From Kutzneria sp035492655 (GTDB lineage: Bacteria > Actinomycetota > Actinomycetes > Mycobacteriales > Pseudonocardiaceae): a stretch of 34,744 nucleotides of DNA. This document shows, piece by piece, positions 6,825 to 14,612 of this stretch. The position numbers and the translations under genes were made by a program. The stretch covers positions 1 through 34,744 of the forward strand of contig DATJJB010000144.1 in assembly GCA_035492655.1 (NCBI GenBank). The letters run 5' to 3'. How positions within the stretch are numbered: position 1 is the first letter of the stretch; each line of letters starts with the position of its first letter. Under the pieces are notes generated by a model. The model saw nothing but the letters and a program-made list of their open reading frames with translations, was not told where the DNA came from and did not search any database.

Positions 6825-7193
6825 ATGCTGAAAACGCTGGCCAGGCCGATGCTGGCGGCGACGTTCGTGACCAACGCGTGGGCCACGCTGAAGGACCCCG
6901 CGCCGATCGCCAAGCACGCGGAGCCGATGATCGAGCGCTACCGCAAGGTGTTGCCGGAGTGGCTGCCGACCGACGCGCTGACGCTGACCAAGGTCGACGC
7001 CTGCGTGAAGCTGGGCTGCGGAGCGCTGCTCACGGTCGGGCGGCTGCCCCGGCTGGCCGCGCTCGTGCTGGCCGCGGATCTGGTGCCGACCACGTTGGTG
7101 GGCCACCGGATCTGGGAGTCCGGCGATCCCGAGGAACGGATCCACCTGCTGAAGAACCTGGCCATCTTCGGCGGGCTGCTGGCGTCGATATGA
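6825..7193 (+). CDS. DoxX-family small membrane protein
   Basis: 122 residues, four predicted membrane segments: LARPMLAATFVTNAWATL (~4-21), TLTKVDACVKLGCGALLTVG (~53-72), LPRLAALVLAADLVPTTLVG (~74-93), and LLKNLAIFGGLLASI at the C-terminus. The pattern (ARPMLAATFVTNAW..L.., then VGR.PRLAALVLAADLVPTTLVGHRIWE....ER...LLKNLAIFGGLL) is that of actinobacterial DoxX proteins of unknown substrate, proposed redox or thiol homeostasis partners. ATG 6825 has AAGGAGG 6 nt upstream. Its stop overlaps the ATG of the udgX remnant (ATGA), so the two were probably translated together. Confidence 0.85.
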   Translation: MLKTLARPMLAATFVTNAWATLKDPAPIAKHAEPMIERYRKVLPEWLPTDALTLTKVDACVKLGCGALLTVGRLPRLAALVLAADLVPTTLVGHRIWESGDPEERIHLLKNLAIFGGLLASI

Positions 7194-7516
7194 CGGCTGT
7201 GGTGCCCCGCCGCGGCGGCCAGGCCGCACTGCGCCGGGCCGCCGCCGACTGCCACGGTTGTGACCGAGCTTGCGAGGGCACCATTCAACACAGGGACCTG
7301 GGTCGCGGACCCGCCGAGCGCTAGCGAGGTGGGCCGGGCACGGCTGATGATGATTGCTGACTCACCGAACAGCGCGGCCAGCTCCTCGATCTGGTGCAGG
7401 GCATGCCGGCGGTGGCGACCGTGCACCCGTCGGCCGTGTTGCGCGCACCCGACCGCGAGGCGGCGTACCAGGGGCTGGTCGCCGACCTCGCGGTCGTCGC
7501 TCGTCACCAGGAATAG
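7190..7516 (+). pseudogene. Remnant of a UdgX-type uracil-DNA glycosylase gene
   Basis: Both ends of the family are readable while the core is lost. From ATG 7190: MTAVVPRRGGQAALRRAAAD then CHGCD, the usual N-terminal Cys pair, ending in a stop at 7322. A shifted frame around 7330-7365 gives GRARLMMIADSPN, reminiscent of the ARVMLVGEQPGD motif. From 7363 in the original frame: LTEQRGQLLDL, then VATVHPSAVLRAPDREAAYQ and GLVADLAVVARHQE up to TAG 7516, the normal C-terminus. Roughly half of the ~200 codons, including the catalytic loop, is deleted. It overlaps the aldo/keto reductase 3' end by 13 nt. I infer a deletion plus point decay; activity is not expected. Confidence 0.8.
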
Positions 7517-8484
7517 TGCTCGGGCGCGGTCTTGTAGCCCGGGAAGATCTCGTCGATCGTCGCCAGGTCGTCTGCGGACAGCGTGATGTCCACCGACTTC
7601 AGGCCGCCGGCCAGCTGCTCCGGGGTGCGCGGGCCGATGATCGGCGCGGTCACCGCCGGCTGGTGCAGCAGCCAGGCCAGCGCCAGGTCGCCGGGCTGGT
7701 GCCCGAGCTTCTCGGCGAAGTCCTCCCACTGGCCGAGCTGCTCACGCTTGCGCTCCAACGTCTTGGCCAGGAAGTCGCTGAACCGGCGCTTGCCCTCGCG
7801 GTGTCCACGCACGGAGCCGCCAAGCAGACCCGACGCCAGCGGGCTCCACGGGATCACGCCGATGCCGTGGGCCTGCGCCGACGGCAGCACCTCCAACTCG
7901 ACCTCACGGGTCAGCAGGTTGTAGTGCGACTGCTCGCTGACCAGGCCGAGGAAGTTGCGCTTGGCCGCCTCGGCCTGCGCGACGGCCAGGTGCCAGCCGG
8001 CGAAGTTGGACGACCCGAAGTAGAGCACCTTGCCTTGCGCGACCAGGGTTTCGCAGGCCTGCCACAGCTCTTCCCACGGCGTGGCCCGGTCGATGTGGTG
8101 GAACTGGTACAGGTCGACGTAGTCGGTCTGCAACCGGCGCAGCGAGGCGTCGATCGCGCGGCGGATGTTCAGCGCGGACAGCTTGCCCTCGTTGGGCCAG
8201 TCGCCGGTGGCGCCGTAGAGCTTGGTGGCGATGACGGTCCGCTCGCGGCGGTTGCCGCCGGACGCGAACCAGCGGCCGATGATCTCCTCGGTCGCGCCCT
8301 TGCCGGCCTCCCCGCCGTAGACGTTGGCCGAGTCGAAGAAGTTGATGCCGTTGTCCAGCGCCTCGTCCATGATGCCGTGGCTGGTGGCCTCGTCGGTCTG
8401 GCCGCCGAAGTTCATGGTGCCCAGGCACAGTCGCGAGACGGACAGCCCGGTCCTGCCCAGGTGTGTGTACTCCATGGTGTTCAT
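7504..8484 (-). CDS. Aldo/keto reductase
   Basis: NADPH-dependent carbonyl reductase fold, 326 residues, cytoplasmic. The tetrad is readable: Asp51 and Tyr56 (NFFDSANVYGG), Lys88 (VIATKLYG), His129 (DLYQFHHID). Further family sequences: YFGSSNFAGWHLA, LVSEQSHYNLLTREVE, VIPWSPLASGLLGG, and the NADP-binding PIIGPRTPEQLAGGLKSVDITLS. The length is standard. ATG 8484 precedes a second ATG three codons on, and either is possible. It is monocistronic as far as can be seen; it converges on the decayed udgX gene. Substrate unknown. Confidence 0.92.
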   Translation of the reverse strand: MNTMEYTHLGRTGLSVSRLCLGTMNFGGQTDEATSHGIMDEALDNGINFFDSANVYGGEAGKGATEEIIGRWFASGGNRRERTVIATKLYGATGDWPNEGKLSALNIRRAIDASLRRLQTDYVDLYQFHHIDRATPWEELWQACETLVAQGKVLYFGSSNFAGWHLAVAQAEAAKRNFLGLVSEQSHYNLLTREVELEVLPSAQAHGIGVIPWSPLASGLLGGSVRGHREGKRRFSDFLAKTLERKREQLGQWEDFAEKLGHQPGDLALAWLLHQPAVTAPIIGPRTPEQLAGGLKSVDITLSADDLATIDEIFPGYKTAPEHYSW

Positions 8485-8529
8485 CCAACTACGTGACGGG
8501 GCCGCCCGCAGGCGACCCCGTCGACGTTC

Positions 8530-9234
8530 TCACACTCCGGTCGTGGACCGGATCCAGCTGCGGCTGGCCGCGATGCTGGCGTAGTTCTGCACGCCCTGCG
8601 GGTTGGACCCGCTGTTGCCGGCGGTCGAGGCCACGCCGACCTGGAGACCGCCTGAGACCTCGGGGCCGCCGGAGTCGCCGTGCCAGGCCGCGCCGTTGAT
8701 GCCGCGGCTGGCGATGGCCCGCCCGCCGTAGGCGTCGGTGCTGCGCCCGGTCACCTGGACGTTGGCCGTCTTCAGCACCGGCGACGGCGGACTCTGGTTG
8801 AGCGTCCGGCCCCAGCCGTAGATCTGGTTGGTGGTGCCGGTGGCCGGGTCGGCGCTGCCCAGCCGCATGTACGTCGTCTGCACCGGCGAAACCAGGTGCA
8901 GCAACGCGATGTCGCCGTTGGGCGAGGTGACCTGCCGGTCCACGGCCACGTTCGTGCCCTGGTCGAAACGCACGTCACCGATCTTCACGTGCATGCCGGA
9001 GCTGCTCTGGCAGTGGTGCGCGGTGATCACCCACTGCGCCGCGATGATCGTGCCGGAGCATTCGAACCCGTCGAATTCGCTGCCGCCGCTGTTCCAGTAG
9101 ACCTGTGCGCCCCACGGGGCCGAACTCACCTGCGTGCCGCCGATGATGTCCGGACTCACGGCGGCCGAGGCCATCGCCGGCGCGGCCAGCACGGCCGCGC
9201 CGACGAGCGCGGCCGCCACCACGGACCCGCGCAT
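8530..9234 (-). CDS. Secreted chymotrypsin-fold (S1) serine protease, second of a tandem pair
   Basis: 234 residues with a signal peptide (VVAAALVGAAVLAAPAMASA) and the zymogen junction VSPD|IIGG. Triad: His74 (VITAHHC), Asp108 (SPNGDIALLHL), Ser188 (AWHGDSGGP). The position equivalent to chymotrypsin 189 is Ala and position 191 is Trp instead of Cys, so it should not have trypsin specificity and lacks that disulfide. ATG 9234 overlaps the stop of the paralogous gene upstream (TGATG), so translation is coupled; GTG 9237 is an in-frame alternative. The two paralogues share most of their sequence, e.g. VSGGLQVGV and NQIYGWGRT, indicating a recent duplication. Confidence 0.92.
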   Translation of the reverse strand: MRGSVVAAALVGAAVLAAPAMASAAVSPDIIGGTQVSSAPWGAQVYWNSGGSEFDGFECSGTIIAAQWVITAHHCQSSSGMHVKIGDVRFDQGTNVAVDRQVTSPNGDIALLHLVSPVQTTYMRLGSADPATGTTNQIYGWGRTLNQSPPSPVLKTANVQVTGRSTDAYGGRAIASRGINGAAWHGDSGGPEVSGGLQVGVASTAGNSGSNPQGVQNYASIAASRSWIRSTTGV

Positions 9235-9941
9235 CACACCCCCGCGGTGCTACGGATGAACGAGCGGCTCGAGGCGACGCTGGCGTAGTTCTGCGTGCCC
9301 TGGGGGTTGGAGCCGCTGTTGCTGCCGGTGGAGCACACGCCGACCTGAAGGCCGCCTGAGACCTCGGGGCCGCCGGAGTCGCCGTGCCAGGCCGAGCCGT
9401 TGATGCCGACGCTGGCGATCGCGGTGCCGCCGAAGGCATCGCTGCTGTGACCGGTCACGCGCACGTTGGCCGTCTTGAGCACGGGGGAGGGCGGGTTGCT
9501 GCCCTGGGTGCGGCCCCAGCCGTAGATCTGGTTGGTGGCGCCGGTGGCCGGGTCGGAGCTGGCCAGCCGGCTGTAGGTGGTGTTGATCGACGTGGTCAGG
9601 TGCACCAGCAGGATGTCGCCGTTGGGCGAGGGCACCTGGCGGTCAACGGTGGCCCGTGTGCCCTGGCCCAGGTTCAGGCTGCCGACCAGCACGTACATGC
9701 CGGGGTTGTTCTGGCAGTGCCGCGCGGTCAGCACCCACTGCGGGGCGATGATCGTGCCGGAGCACTCGAAGCCGTTGCCGGAGCCGGCGTTGGTCCAGTA
9801 GATCTGGGCGCCGTAGGGGATGTTGCTGGCGGCGCCGCCACCGATGATGTTCGGGCTGATGCTGGCCTGGGCCGGTGCGGCAGCCAGGCCGGCGGCCAGG
9901 GCCGCGCCGGCGATCGTGGCGGCGACGAGGGATTTACGCAT
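9234..9941 (-). CDS. Secreted chymotrypsin-fold (S1) serine protease, first of a tandem pair
   Basis: 235 residues. Signal peptide MRKSLVAATIAGAALAAGLA then APAQA; propeptide ends SISPN|IIGG. Triad His75 (VLTARHC), Asp109 (SPNGDILLVHL), Ser189 (SAWHGDSGGP). Residue 183 (chymotrypsin 189) is Ser, which suggests a chymotrypsin- or elastase-like pocket; Trp replaces Cys191. It has one extra cysteine (VGVCSTG) that the downstream copy lacks. ATG 9941 is preceded by AAAGG at a good distance. This copy carries the promoter; the second copy follows with overlapping codons. Confidence 0.93.
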   Translation of the reverse strand: MRKSLVAATIAGAALAAGLAAAPAQASISPNIIGGGAASNIPYGAQIYWTNAGSGNGFECSGTIIAPQWVLTARHCQNNPGMYVLVGSLNLGQGTRATVDRQVPSPNGDILLVHLTTSINTTYSRLASSDPATGATNQIYGWGRTQGSNPPSPVLKTANVRVTGHSSDAFGGTAIASVGINGSAWHGDSGGPEVSGGLQVGVCSTGSNSGSNPQGTQNYASVASSRSFIRSTAGV

Positions 9942-10049
9942 GGGGAATACACCTTTCGGCGACTGGCAGGGACAGTCGTGCGTAACCGAAAGCTAGCCCC
10001 GTGCGCGCGGCGGCGGCACCCGACGATCGTCGGTACCTTTTCCGCCGTT

Positions 10050-10505
10050 TTACCCCAGTTTGCGGAAGTCCCAGGAGACTATGGTGTGCGGACGCAGGCG
10101 CAGCCACGCGTGCCGGCCGTCGTGGTACATCTGGTCGAGGCCGAAGTACTTGCTGGCGAACAACTTCTCCGGTTCGACCAGCTCAGGAACGGTCTCGCCG
10201 GTGCGCGGGGCCTCGCCGACGAACTCCACCTCGCCGCGCAGCTCCGCCCCGCGCAGCTCACCGTAGTCATGGCCGGCGTCGACCAGCACCGACACCTTGG
10301 GGTCCTTCCTGAGCTGGGCCCAGCGCTTGGCCCGGGTGATCGAGGTGAGCCACAGCGTCTTGTCGTGCCACAGGAACCACAGCGCCGTCAGGTGCGGGCC
10401 GTCCGCGCCGGCGGTGGCCACCCGGCAGGTGCGCTCCGCTGCGAGAAACTCGTCGAGTTCCGCGTCGCTCATGGCGATGCGTCGGCCACGCCGCTGTTCT
10501 GCCAT
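10050..10505 (-). CDS. Pyridoxamine 5'-phosphate oxidase-fold (PPOX/FDOR) protein
   Basis: 151 residues, split beta-barrel flavin/F420-binding fold. Signatures: MSDAELDEFLAAERTCRVATAGADGPHLTALWFLWHDKTLWLTS, then KVSVLVDAGHDYGELRGAELRGEVEFVGE. F420-dependent members of this fold reduce unsaturated or nitro substrates. ATG 10505 is chosen because GGAGGA lies 5 nt upstream, even though this places the first 37 nt inside the end of ipdC; a second start at 10472 would form an ATGA overlap with the ipdC stop but has no clear Shine-Dalgarno. It is the last gene of the echA20-ipdABC transcript, so a role in steroid ring degradation is plausible but inferred. Confidence 0.85.
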   Translation of the reverse strand: MAEQRRGRRIAMSDAELDEFLAAERTCRVATAGADGPHLTALWFLWHDKTLWLTSITRAKRWAQLRKDPKVSVLVDAGHDYGELRGAELRGEVEFVGEAPRTGETVPELVEPEKLFASKYFGLDQMYHDGRHAWLRLRPHTIVSWDFRKLG

Positions 10506-11557
10506 CGTGTTCCTCCGGCCAGTCCGTCGATCACCGCGGCCGCCTGCGCGACGATGCCGGTGATCAGTTCCTCGCAGCTCGGCAGATCCTTGAGCACGCC
10601 GACCACCTGGCCGGCGGCCAGCACACCGGCGTCGGTGTTGCCCTGCACCAGTCCCGAGCGCAGCAGCATCGGCGTGTTCGCCGCCATCACGACCTGAGAC
10701 CAGCTCAGTTCCCGCCCGTGCCGCATCTTCAGGCCGTCACTGACCAGGCCCCGCCAGCTCATGCCGGTCAGCGCCTTGAACTTCCGGGCGTTGGCCAGCG
10801 CTTTGACCAGCGACCGGATCCGTCCCGACTGCTCCAACCGGTTCACGAGATCGGTGCGCAGCACGCGGTGCGGCATGCCGTCGACCTTGGTGGTGACCAC
10901 CGTACCGTCCAGACCTCTTGCCAGGTAGAGCTGTTTGACCTCGTCCGGCACCGGGCTGTCGCTGGTCAGCAGAAACCGGGTGCCCATGGCGATGCCGGCC
11001 GCGCCGTAGGCCAGCGCGGCGGCCAGGCCGCGGCCGTCGTAGAAGCCACCGGCCGCCACGACCGGGATGTCCACGGCGTCGACCACGCTGGGCAGCAACA
11101 ACGTGGTCGCGACCGCACCGGTGTGGCCGCCGCCCTCGCCGCCCTGCACGACGACGGCGTCGACGCCCCACGCGGCGACCTTCTCGGCGTGCCGGACCGC
11201 GCCGATCGACGGCATCACCACGATGCCGTGGTCCTTGAGCTTGCTGATCAGGTCCTTTTTCGGGGCCAGCGCGAAGGATGCCACCTTGACGCCGTGCTTG
11301 ATCAGCAGCTCGACCCGGTCGACGGCGTCGCCGGCGTCCGCGCGGAGGTTGACACCGAACGGGTTTTCCGTTCGCTGCTTGGTCTCCGTGATCGCTCGTT
11401 CGAGTTCTTCGAGGGTCATCGTGGCCGAGGCGATGATGCCGAGGCCGCCGGCGTTGGCCGTGGCGGAGACGAGTTTCGGCCCGGCGACCCAGCCCATTCC
11501 CGTCTGCACCACCGGATGCCGCACGCCGGTGAGGCGCGTGAGGTCAGTTTCGAGCAT
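10469..11557 (-). CDS. ipdC: IpdC-like NADPH-dependent flavin oxidoreductase (nitronate monooxygenase fold)
   Basis: 362 residues, FMN-binding TIM barrel. Visible: TRLTGVRHPVVQTGMGWVAGPKL at the start, GGEGGGHTG (139-147), VVAAGGFYDGRG (~166-177) and GTRFLLTSDS (192-200), all typical of the NMO/IpdC group. Sequence alone would allow nitronate monooxygenase, but its position directly after ipdA and ipdB matches Rv3553 (IpdC), a flavoprotein needed for steroid ring-C/D (HIP) degradation. ATG 11557 overlaps the ipdB end by 14 nt. The next gene (PPOX) starts inside its 3' end. Confidence 0.88.
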   Translation of the reverse strand: MLETDLTRLTGVRHPVVQTGMGWVAGPKLVSATANAGGLGIIASATMTLEELERAITETKQRTENPFGVNLRADAGDAVDRVELLIKHGVKVASFALAPKKDLISKLKDHGIVVMPSIGAVRHAEKVAAWGVDAVVVQGGEGGGHTGAVATTLLLPSVVDAVDIPVVAAGGFYDGRGLAAALAYGAAGIAMGTRFLLTSDSPVPDEVKQLYLARGLDGTVVTTKVDGMPHRVLRTDLVNRLEQSGRIRSLVKALANARKFKALTGMSWRGLVSDGLKMRHGRELSWSQVVMAANTPMLLRSGLVQGNTDAGVLAAGQVVGVLKDLPSCEELITGIVAQAAAVIDGLAGGTRWQNSGVADASP

Positions 11558-12218
11558 GGTCGGGATCCAGCTTGTCGATCAGCTCCAGCTCCTGCGGCGT
11601 GGGCTCGCGCGTGGTGCCGGCGTCGTCGGTGTGCAGCGGGAAGCCGGTGTTGTCCAGGACTTCCTCGACGGTGACGCCGGGATGCGTTGACACCAGCCGC
11701 ATCGAGTGGTCCGGGGTGGCGAAGTCCAGCACGCACAGGTCGGTCACGATCCGGTGCACGTTGTGGAAGCCGCGATCGTGGCCGACGCCGCTGATCACGT
11801 CCACCTTGGGCACGAAGACCCGCTTGCTGTGCTTGGGCACCCAGTAGCTGGTGCGGTGGTTGACCGTGTTGCCGGGCGCGCCGCGGAAGCCCAGCAGCTG
11901 CCGGGTCGGCTTGTCGTGGTCGCCGATGCACGAGATGTTCTGGTTGCCGAAGCGGTCCAGCTGGTTGGCTCCCATCACCACGTGCCGGCGGCCGTGCGCG
12001 ACAACGTCGAACACCTTGCGGTACGGCAGCCAGCCCTCGATCCCGTACTCGCCCAACAGGTACGCCTCGCCGTCGGACATCAGCAGATCGGGCTCGCTGG
12101 TCAGGCGGGCCAGCTTCGCGCCCAGCTGCGGGATCAGTCCCATGGGGCTGGCCAGGATCTCGCCGGCGCCGAGGAACAGGTCGGCGCAGGCGGCGACGCA
12201 CACGTCGATGCGGCTCAT
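11544..12218 (-). CDS. ipdB: IpdB, beta subunit of the steroid ring-C hydrolase (CoA-transferase fold)
   Basis: 224 residues, class I CoA-transferase fold. With IpdA it forms the COCHEA-CoA hydrolase that opens steroid ring C (known for M. tuberculosis). Readable segments: DVCVAACADLFLGAGEILASPMGLIPQLGAKLARLTSEPDLLMSDGEAYLLGEY, VVMGANQLDRFGNQNISCIGD, RTSYWVPKHSKRVFVPKVDVISGVGH, ending VTVEEVLDNTGFPL. ATG 12218 overlaps the ipdA stop as ATGA. Confident because fold, length and four-gene context all agree. Confidence 0.93.
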   Translation of the reverse strand: MSRIDVCVAACADLFLGAGEILASPMGLIPQLGAKLARLTSEPDLLMSDGEAYLLGEYGIEGWLPYRKVFDVVAHGRRHVVMGANQLDRFGNQNISCIGDHDKPTRQLLGFRGAPGNTVNHRTSYWVPKHSKRVFVPKVDVISGVGHDRGFHNVHRIVTDLCVLDFATPDHSMRLVSTHPGVTVEEVLDNTGFPLHTDDAGTTREPTPQELELIDKLDPDHARN

Positions 12219-13063
12219 GACATCCCCTGCACGGCGAGCTGGTAGCCGGTCTCGCCCCGCGACAGGAACTGGTCCACGAAGGATGGCCAGAGTTCCTCGT
12301 CGGCGGCGGATTTCGCGTAGTGGCGCTGGAACTTCTCGTCCCGGCCGTAGTCGGGCACGCACGAGGTGAAGTGCGCGCCGTTGGGCGTCTCGACCACGCC
12401 GTCGACCATCATCCGGTTGGTCAGCAGCGACTGCGGCGGCCCGTCCAGCTCGGCGGTGTCCACGATCCGTTCACATGACAGGAAACGGCGCTTGGCCGCC
12501 AGACAGAACAGGTCGTCGAAGTACGGGTCCGGGCCGAGGTACTGGCCGTTGCCGTGCCGGTCGGCCCGGTTGAGGTGGACCAGCGCCACGTCCAGGGTGA
12601 GCGCCGGCATGGCGACCAGTTCCTCGTCGTCGTAAGGAGACCGCACGGTCAACAGGTCGGGGTTGACCCGCATCACGTCCGAGCCGAGACCGGCCCGGAT
12701 GGGCAGGAACGGCAGCCGGTGCGAGGCGGCGAGCAGGCCGCTGTAGAGCATGCCCTCGTCGTACTCGCTGACCTCGATGCCGCCCTGCTGGCGCACCCGC
12801 TGGAACCACGGGTCGTAGGCAATGCTGTCCAGGGACACGAAACCGAACACCAGGCGGCGGACTTTGCCGGCAGCGCACAGCAAGCCGACGTCCGGGCCGC
12901 CGTAGGAGACGATGGTCAGGTCCCGTGCCGGCGAGTCGAGAATGGCCCGCACCAGGGCCATCGGTTTGCGCCGCGAACCCCAGCCGCCGATGCCGACGGT
13001 CATCCCGTCGGACAGCTCGGCCGCGACCTCGGCGGCGCTCATCCGCTTGTCCCGCACTGTCAT
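12215..13063 (-). CDS. ipdA: IpdA, alpha subunit of the steroid ring-C hydrolase (CoA-transferase fold)
   Basis: 282 residues. N-terminal GMTVGIGGWGSRRKPMALVRAIL, then LTIVSYGGPDVGLLCAAGKVRRLVFGFVSLDS, RLPFLPIRAGLGSDV, MPALTLDVALVHLNRADRHGNGQYLGPDPYFDDLF and NGAHFTSCVPDYGRDEKFQRHYA closely follow Rv3551. Glu103 in the EYDEGML segment corresponds, as far as I recall, to the glutamate essential in the M. tuberculosis enzyme, which hydrolyses rather than transfers CoA. ATG 13063 overlaps the echA20 stop (ATGA), so subunits are made in fixed ratio from one transcript. Confidence 0.94.
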   Translation of the reverse strand: MTVRDKRMSAAEVAAELSDGMTVGIGGWGSRRKPMALVRAILDSPARDLTIVSYGGPDVGLLCAAGKVRRLVFGFVSLDSIAYDPWFQRVRQQGGIEVSEYDEGMLYSGLLAASHRLPFLPIRAGLGSDVMRVNPDLLTVRSPYDDEELVAMPALTLDVALVHLNRADRHGNGQYLGPDPYFDDLFCLAAKRRFLSCERIVDTAELDGPPQSLLTNRMMVDGVVETPNGAHFTSCVPDYGRDEKFQRHYAKSAADEELWPSFVDQFLSRGETGYQLAVQGMS

Positions 13064-13800
13064 CCCTCCAGGAAGGCCCGCCGCGCCTCGTCGGACACAC
13101 CGGACAGGTTCAGCTCGAAGGTGAAGCCCTGCTCATAGCGGTAGCTGCGGTGCACGTGCTGGGTGTCGATGCCGTTGAGCGCCTCCTTGGCGCAGCGGAT
13201 CACCCGGGTGTCCTTGGCCGCGATCTCCTCGGCCAGCGTCATCGCCGCCGCGTCCAGCTTGTCCGACGGCACCACCTCGTACACCGAGCCGTGGTGGTGC
13301 AGCTCTTCGGCCGAGATCCGCCGGGCCGTGTAGTACAGGGCGCGCATCAGGTGCGGCGGCACCAGCCGGGCCAGGTGAGTGGCCGCGCCGAGCGCCCCTC
13401 TGTCCACTTCGGGCAGTCCGAAGGTGGCATCGGTTGCCGCCACGATGATGTCGGCGTTGCCGACCAGGCCGACGCCGCCGCCGAGGCAGAAGCCGTTGAC
13501 CGCGGCGATGACCGGCACCTCGCAGTCGTAGACCGCGGCGAACGCCGCCGCGCAGCCCCGGTTGGCGCCGATCAGCGCGTCGAAGCCCTCCGTGCGCTGG
13601 ATCTCCTTGATGTCCACGCCCGCGCAGTAGCCCCGGCCCTCGGCCCGCAGCACCACGACGTGCGTCTCCGGCCGGCGTCCGGCGGCCGTCAGCTCGTCGG
13701 CCAGGTCGAACCAGCCGCGGACCGGGATGGCGTTCACCGGCGGATAGTCGATCGTGATCACCGTGACGCCGGATCCGGTGTGGCTGCTGGAGATGCCCAT
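13060..13800 (-). CDS. echA20: EchA20-like crotonase (steroid ring-D hydrolase)
   Basis: 246 residues of the enoyl-CoA hydratase superfamily. Oxyanion-hole loops: AEGRGYCAGVDIKEIQ and AVNGFCLGGGVGLVGNADIIVA; then ATFGLPEVDRGALGAATHLARLVP. EchA20 in M. tuberculosis opens ring D of the steroid-derived HIEC-CoA; here the same neighbours (ipdA, ipdB, ipdC downstream, divergent SDR pair) support the same job. ATG 13800 is chosen over GTG 13806 because AAGGAG lies 5 nt upstream. It is the first gene of a five-gene minus-strand operon starting at a 68-nt divergent promoter. Confidence 0.92.
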   Translation of the reverse strand: MGISSSHTGSGVTVITIDYPPVNAIPVRGWFDLADELTAAGRRPETHVVVLRAEGRGYCAGVDIKEIQRTEGFDALIGANRGCAAAFAAVYDCEVPVIAAVNGFCLGGGVGLVGNADIIVAATDATFGLPEVDRGALGAATHLARLVPPHLMRALYYTARRISAEELHHHGSVYEVVPSDKLDAAAMTLAEEIAAKDTRVIRCAKEALNGIDTQHVHRSYRYEQGFTFELNLSGVSDEARRAFLEG

Positions 13801-13815
13801 CGGCACTCCTTCCCA

Positions 13816-13833
13816 ACCTAGCGGTTGCTTGGT
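13816..13833. promoter_or_regulatory. Imperfect palindrome in the echA20/SDR divergent promoter, candidate TetR-type (KstR2-like) operator
   Basis: Minus strand ACCAAGCAACCGCTAGGT: half-sites ACCAAGC and GCTAGGT mirror each other except for one base, with a 4-nt centre. The known KstR2 consensus is AnCAAGnnCTTGnT; the half-site ACCAAG fits, but the spacing here is wider by 4 nt and one base differs. Position between the two divergent ring-degradation operons is where KstR2 acts in mycobacteria. No kstR2 gene is in the window. Confidence 0.5.
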
Positions 13834-13868
13834 ACGTTAACAGGCATCAGCGGACCTTGGAAGTGCCG

Positions 13869-14612
13869 ATGGAATTGACTGATCGGGTCGCTTTGGTGAC
13901 CGGCGGGACCAGGGGAGTGGGCGCCGGCATCGCCCGCGTGTTTCGCGAGGCCGGGGCCACCGTCGTCACGTGTGCGCGGCGGCCGTCTCCCGACCCGGAC
14001 TTCGTCGCCTGCGACGTGCGCGATCCCGAGCAGGTCATCGCCATGATCGACGGCATCGTCGAGCGTCATGGGCGGCTCGACGTGCTGGTCAACAACGCCG
14101 GCGGCGCGCCGCACGCCGACGCCGCCGAGGCCTCCCCGCGGTTCCACGCCAAGGTCGTGGAGCTCAACCTGCTGGCGCCGCTGCTCGTCTCGCAGGCTGC
14201 CAACCGGGTCATGCAGGGGCAGGCCGACGGCGGCGCGATCGTCATGGTCAGCAGCGTCAGCGGGCAGCGCCCGTCGCCCGGCACCGCCGGCTACGGGGCG
14301 GCCAAGGCCGGGCTGGACAGCCTGACCGGCAGCCTGGCCGTGGAGTGGGCGCCGAAGGTGCGGGTCAACGCCCTGGCTGTCGGCCCGGTCCGTACCGAGC
14401 TCTCCGACCTGCACTTCCCCGATCTGGCGGCGGTGGCCAAGACCGTGCCGCTCGGTCGGCTGGCCGAGCCCGAGGACGTCGGCCACTGCGCGCTGTTCCT
14501 CGCCTCGCCGCTCGCCTCGTACGTGTCGGGCGCGACGCTGCTCGTGCACGGCGGCGGCGAGTGGCCCGCCTTCCTCGCTGCGCAGCATTTATCGAACCGG
14601 GGAGAACGATGA
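13869..14612 (+). CDS. SDR-family dehydrogenase, Rv3549c-like position in the steroid cluster
   Basis: 247 residues, classical short-chain dehydrogenase. NAD(P)-binding TGGTRGVG (11-18), NNAGG (~75-79), catalytic Ser128/129, Tyr142 and Lys146 (GYGAAKAG). It probably oxidises or reduces a ring-C/D CoA intermediate; in M. tuberculosis the equivalent divergent gene is Rv3549c, whose exact step I do not know. ATG 13869 fits the family's start and has GGAAG upstream; an in-frame TTG at 13857 is unlikely. Its stop overlaps the next ATG (ATGA). Confidence 0.88.
   Translation: MELTDRVALVTGGTRGVGAGIARVFREAGATVVTCARRPSPDPDFVACDVRDPEQVIAMIDGIVERHGRLDVLVNNAGGAPHADAAEASPRFHAKVVELNLLAPLLVSQAANRVMQGQADGGAIVMVSSVSGQRPSPGTAGYGAAKAGLDSLTGSLAVEWAPKVRVNALAVGPVRTELSDLHFPDLAAVAKTVPLGRLAEPEDVGHCALFLASPLASYVSGATLLVHGGGEWPAFLAAQHLSNRGER

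Noticed and set aside
10469..11557. Plain nitronate monooxygenase
   Set aside because: The fold is shared, but the operon position after ipdA/ipdB makes IpdC the better name.
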